DNA of 64,000 nt from the NCBI RefSeq assembly GCF_004300825.1, contig NZ_CP036250.1:2474001-2538000 (forward strand), in the 5' to 3' direction. The position numbers were made by a program, and so were the translations under genes. Origin of the DNA: Egicoccus halophilus (GTDB lineage Bacteria > Actinomycetota > Nitriliruptoria > Nitriliruptorales > Nitriliruptoraceae). Below, piece by piece: positions 59,676 to 64,000 of this stretch. The notes beneath the pieces were generated by a model. That model did no database searches. It saw only the letters and a list, made by a program, of their open reading frames with translations, and had not been told where the DNA came from. Numbering within the stretch: position 1 is the stretch's first letter; each line of letters begins with the position of its first letter.

Positions 59676-60340
59676 GACGCCACCTCCTGGCGTTCGGGGA
59701 CCAGCGCGGCGACGGTGACCTCGTCGACGACGCGGTCGGCCTCCGCCAGCGTCGCACGCTCGATCCCCGGCCGCAGCACCGCCACGGTGAACATGCCGGC
59801 GGCGCGGCCGGCGGCGACACCGACCCCGGTGTCCTCGACCGCCGTGCAGCGCTCGGCCGGCAGCCCCAGGTCGCGCGCCGCGACCACGTACGGGGTCGGG
59901 TCGGGCTTGTGGTGCGGGACGTCGTCGGCGCCCACGACCACCGAGACCAGCTCGCGCAGATCCCCGCGCTCGAGCACGGCGAGCACGTGCCGGTGGCTCG
60001 ACGACGACGCCATGGCCAACGGGACGCCGGCCTCGGCCAGTGCCCGCATGGTGGCGACGGTGTCGGGATGCAGGTCGAGGTCCTCGTCGAACAACCGCTC
60101 GAAGCGGGTGCGCAGCCGCTCGACGAACGCCGCCTGCTCGCCGAGGTCGGCACGGCCGGCGAAGTAGTCCCAGCACCAGGGAAACGGCCGACCGATGACG
60201 GCGGCGAAGTCCGCCGGACTCGGTTCGTAGTCGTGTTCACGCAGGGTGAGCTGCCAGGCCTGCTCGGCCAGTCGCTCCGTGTCGGCGAGGGTGCCGTCGC
60301 AGTCGAACACGACGGCCGTGGGCAGTGCGGAAGTGGTCAT
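59672..60340 (-). CDS. HAD-family phosphatase (beta-phosphoglucomutase-like)
   Basis: A 222-residue HAD hydrolase. Motif I is FDCDGTLADT (D13 nucleophile, D15 acid/base), motif II S in MASSSS, motif III K in HHKPDPTPY and motif IV ED in VEDTGVGV. The all-helical cap between motifs I and II (about 25-85) fits the beta-phosphoglucomutase/phosphoglycolate phosphatase subgroup. The substrate is a small phosphorylated compound of unknown identity. A TAGACT box 6 nt upstream implies a leaderless start. First of a three-gene coupled operon with the small TM protein and DoxX. Confidence 0.88.
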   Translation of the reverse strand: MTTSALPTAVVFDCDGTLADTERLAEQAWQLTLREHDYEPSPADFAAVIGRPFPWCWDYFAGRADLGEQAAFVERLRTRFERLFDEDLDLHPDTVATMRALAEAGVPLAMASSSSHRHVLAVLERGDLRELVSVVVGADDVPHHKPDPTPYVVAARDLGLPAERCTAVEDTGVGVAAGRAAGMFTVAVLRPGIERATLAEADRVVDEVTVAALVPERQEVAS

Positions 60341-60346
60341 GACACG

Positions 60347-60352
60347 AGTCTA
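60347..60352 (-). promoter_or_regulatory. -10 box of a leaderless promoter for the HAD gene
   Basis: On the minus strand TAGACT ends 6 nt before the ATG at 60340, which has no ribosome site. This is the fourth leaderless arrangement in the window. Confidence 0.5.
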
Positions 60353-60422
60353 GGAACCCCGCGCGGTCGAACGGTCAGCCTGACGCCGTCCCACGCACCG
60401 GCGGTGGCACGCACGCCGGCGA

Positions 60423-60445
60423 CGGCACCCGTCGGTCGGGTGCCG
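60423..60445 (-). terminator. Terminator of the sugar ABC operon
   Basis: A perfect 9-bp stem CGGCACCCG (60423-60431) with CGGGTGCCG (60437-60445) and a 5-nt loop, 26 nt after the permease stop on the minus strand. No U-run. Confidence 0.65.
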
Positions 60446-60471
60446 CCGCGGCGTCGTGGTGGACGGACGCC

Positions 60472-61721
60472 TCAGGCGCCGGCGCGTCGCTTGTTGACGA
60501 TGTCGAACGCGACCGCTGCCAGCAGCACGAGGCCCTTGATGGCCATCTGCCAGGCCGGGTCGACGTTGAGGATGGACAGACCCATGTTGAGCACGCCCAT
60601 GATCAGGGCGCCGACGATGGCACCCGACACCTTGCCGATGCCGCCGGTCACGGCCGTACCGCCGATGAAGGCGGCCGCGATCGCGTCGAGCTCGAAGTTC
60701 TGTCCGGCCGCCGCGACCCCGGCGCCGGCCCGCGAGGTGGTGACCACCGCGGCGATGCCGGCGAGCAGCCCCATGTTGACGAAGATCAGGAAGTTGACCC
60801 GGCGGGTGTTGACGCCCGAGAGCACGGCCGCGTGCAGGTTGCCGCCCATGGCGTAGACGTGGCGGCCGAAGACCGTCCGCCCCATGACGAACGTGTAGAG
60901 CACGATCAGCACCCCCACGATGATGAGCACGATCGGCATCCCGCCGGCGCTCCGGGCGAGCTGGTAGGTCACGTAACCGATGAGCACGGCGAACAGCGCG
61001 AGCTTGCCCACGAACGCGCCGGACGGCTCGGTGGTCAGGTCCATCCGCTTCAGCGCCGACCGACTGCGCAGCTGGGTGACGACCAGGCCCGCGATCGCCA
61101 ACCCGCCGATCAGCAGGGTGATCACGTCGAGGTTGGCGACGTACCCGAGCGCATTGGTGACGTAGCCGTTGCTGATCCGGTTGAACTGCGGCGGCAGACC
61201 CGCCACGGTCGTGCCGACGATCACGATCGCCAGACCGCGGAAGATCAGCATGCCGGCCAGCGTGACGATGAAGGCCGGGATGCCGACGTAGGCGACCCAG
61301 AAGCCCTGCCACACCCCGACCAGGCCGCCCACCCCGATCGCGAGCACGGACGCGAGGAGCCAGTTGACGTCCCAGCTGGTCATCATCACGGCCGCCAGCC
61401 CACCGACGAACGCGACGACCGATCCGACCGACAGGTCGATGTGGCCGGCGACGATGACCATCACCATGCCGATCGTGAGGATCAGCACGTAGGCGTTCTG
61501 CTGGACCAGGCTGGCGATGTTGTTCGGGATCAGCAGCCGGCCGTCGCTCAGCCACTGGAACAGCAGGACGATGACGATCAACGCCGCCATCATGCCGTAC
61601 TCGCGCAGGTTGCGGCCCAGGTACTGACGGATGCCGCTGCCGCCCCGGTCGTCGCCGGCCGGGACGGACGGCTGCTTGGGGTCCTCGGGCTGGTCCTCGA
61701 CCGCCAGCGGTGCACGCTCGC

Positions 61722-61725
<4 letters not shown>
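60472..61725 (-). CDS. Sugar ABC transporter permease, MmsB/XylH type (CUT2)
   Basis: A 417-residue inner-membrane protein with about ten hydrophobic helices after a 40-residue polar start. Typical CUT2 landmarks are [25 protein letters not shown] and [20 protein letters not shown] followed by [12 protein letters not shown]. It imports a monosaccharide together with the double ATPase and binding protein encoded upstream. Sequence resembles the XylH/MmsB (multiple monosaccharide) group; xylose, galactose or glucose are possible. ATG overlaps the ATPase stop (ATGA). Confidence 0.92.
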
Positions 61726-63272
<1,547 letters not shown>

Positions 63273-63379
63273 GTCGACCCCGGTCTCGAAGGGATGCCAC
63301 GGAGGAGGCGCCGCGAGGGCGCCGCGGGGCTGCCACCGCGGGTGCCGCGGGGTGCCCGGGAGGATGCTGCAGTGGGCGG

Positions 63380-63421
63380 CCCGGCCGGGCCCCGCGACAC
63401 TCGCGCGGGGTCCCGGCCGGG
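63380..63421 (-). terminator. Attenuator-like hairpin between binding protein and ATPase genes
   Basis: A 17-bp stem with one bulged T (63380-63396 with 63404-63421; core CCCGGCCGGG) lies 17 nt after the binding-protein stop on the minus strand. It would stop part of the transcripts or protect the 3' end of the binding-protein mRNA, giving more binding protein than transporter. Confidence 0.75.
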
Positions 63422-63438
63422 ACGCGGGTGGTGCGCTC

Positions 63439-64000
63439 CTACAGGCCGAGCTGCTCGGCGGTGAAGAAGCCCGACTCGACCAGCGACGACTCGACGGTGT
63501 CCTTGGTGACCACCTGCGGGGGCAGCAGGTAGGACGGGACGACCTTGTTGCCGTTGTCGTAGGTCTCGGTGTCGTTGACCTCGACCTCCGCGCCCGTGAC
63601 GATCTCGTCGACCATCTTGGCGACCTGGTCACCGAGGGTGCGGGTGTCCTTCCACACGGTCATCGACTGCTTGTCGGCCAGCATGTTCTTGACGTTGGCC
63701 TCGTCGGCGTCCTGACCGGTCAGGAGCGGCCAGTCCTCACCCGGGGTGTAGCCGGCGGCCTCGAGGGCCTGGGCGATGCCCAGCGCCAACGAGTCGTTGG
63801 GCGACAGGACGACGTCGACCTGCTTGTCGCCGTAGAACGAGTTGAGACGGTTGTCCATCTCGGACTGCGCGGTGGCCGACGCCCAACCCTGGACACCGAT
63901 CGACTGCCAGTCGTCGTTGCTCGCCGGCGCCTTGCCCGAGGGGACCTCGAGCTGGCCCGACTCGACGTAGGGCAGCAGGACGTCCCAGGCACCCGAGAAG
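63439..64000 (-). CDS. Sugar ABC transporter substrate-binding protein, ChvE type (3' part)
   Basis: The gene continues beyond the right edge; only the last 187 codons or so are present. The visible part is the C-terminal half of a periplasmic-binding fold: [20 protein letters not shown], then [20 protein letters not shown] and [17 protein letters not shown], which match the multiple-monosaccharide (ChvE/XylF) family. Its signal peptide would be outside the window. It delivers a monosaccharide to the permease/ATPase pair encoded downstream. Confidence 0.92.
   Translation of the reverse strand, partial: FSGAWDVLLPYVESGQLEVPSGKAPASNDDWQSIGVQGWASATAQSEMDNRLNSFYGDKQVDVVLSPNDSLALGIAQALEAAGYTPGEDWPLLTGQDADEANVKNMLADKQSMTVWKDTRTLGDQVAKMVDEIVTGAEVEVNDTETYDNGNKVVPSYLLPPQVVTKDTVESSLVESGFFTAEQLGL

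Overview
This is a GC-rich chromosomal window, roughly 70% G+C by eye. The codon use, a WhiB regulator, TANNNT -10 boxes placed 6-7 nt before start codons (leaderless genes), and long chains of genes joined by GTGA/ATGA overlaps all point to Actinomycetota. The gene set would fit a deep-branching class such as Nitriliruptoria, but no marker here settles that. I saw no rRNA, no convincing tRNA and no CRISPR array.

Left third (1-24.9 kb): ordinary core genes in short operons. They include msrB, an acyltransferase, an S9 peptidase / degenerate endo-exonuclease-fold protein / ROK sugar kinase chain, an ArsA-type ATPase, a GT4 glycosyltransferase with an M48 protease, mutM, TetR, whiB, a DnaQ-UvrC fusion nuclease behind two LexA-type SOS boxes, trpD, a response regulator and a cysteine desulfurase-like gene. 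The region ends with a cyclic di-AMP (ydaO-type) riboswitch directly upstream of a tandem universal-stress-protein gene.

Middle (about 24.89-32.58 kb): an integrated mobile element with a candidate 7-bp att repeat. A small HTH protein and a winged-helix replication-like protein lie at its left end. Several small Cys-rich proteins and two lower-GC cargo genes of unknown function follow. A large serine integrase closes the right end. The integrase reads through only if two single bases are restored, so it is either decayed or affected by sequencing error.

Right half (32.6-64 kb): tusA; a copper ATPase and a DUF305 protein divergent around a CsoR-like operator; erpA, glycerate kinase, nadA, a YihY-type membrane protein and a phospholipase D-type synthase. 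Next comes a lipoate-centred cluster: gcvT, lipoyl-fused lpd, 2-oxo-acid dehydrogenase E2, lipB, lipA, a VanZ-like protein and an SDR. A four-gene ABC exporter plus two-component operon, a pyruvate phosphate dikinase remnant, mscS, glnA with GlnR-like boxes, a CBM48 protein and DoxX/HAD genes follow. The window ends inside a CUT2 sugar ABC transporter operon (permease, double ATPase, 3' part of the binding protein).

Functionally, lipB and lipA make the lipoyl cofactor used by the E2, lpd and gcvT products encoded beside them. The least ordinary signals are the c-di-AMP riboswitch/USP unit, the 235-nt identical lipoyl-domain DNA in lpd and E2, the 22-bp palindromic tandem repeat crossing the whiB stop codon, the mobile element's cargo, and a cluster of four alternating 10-bp motifs between two operons.
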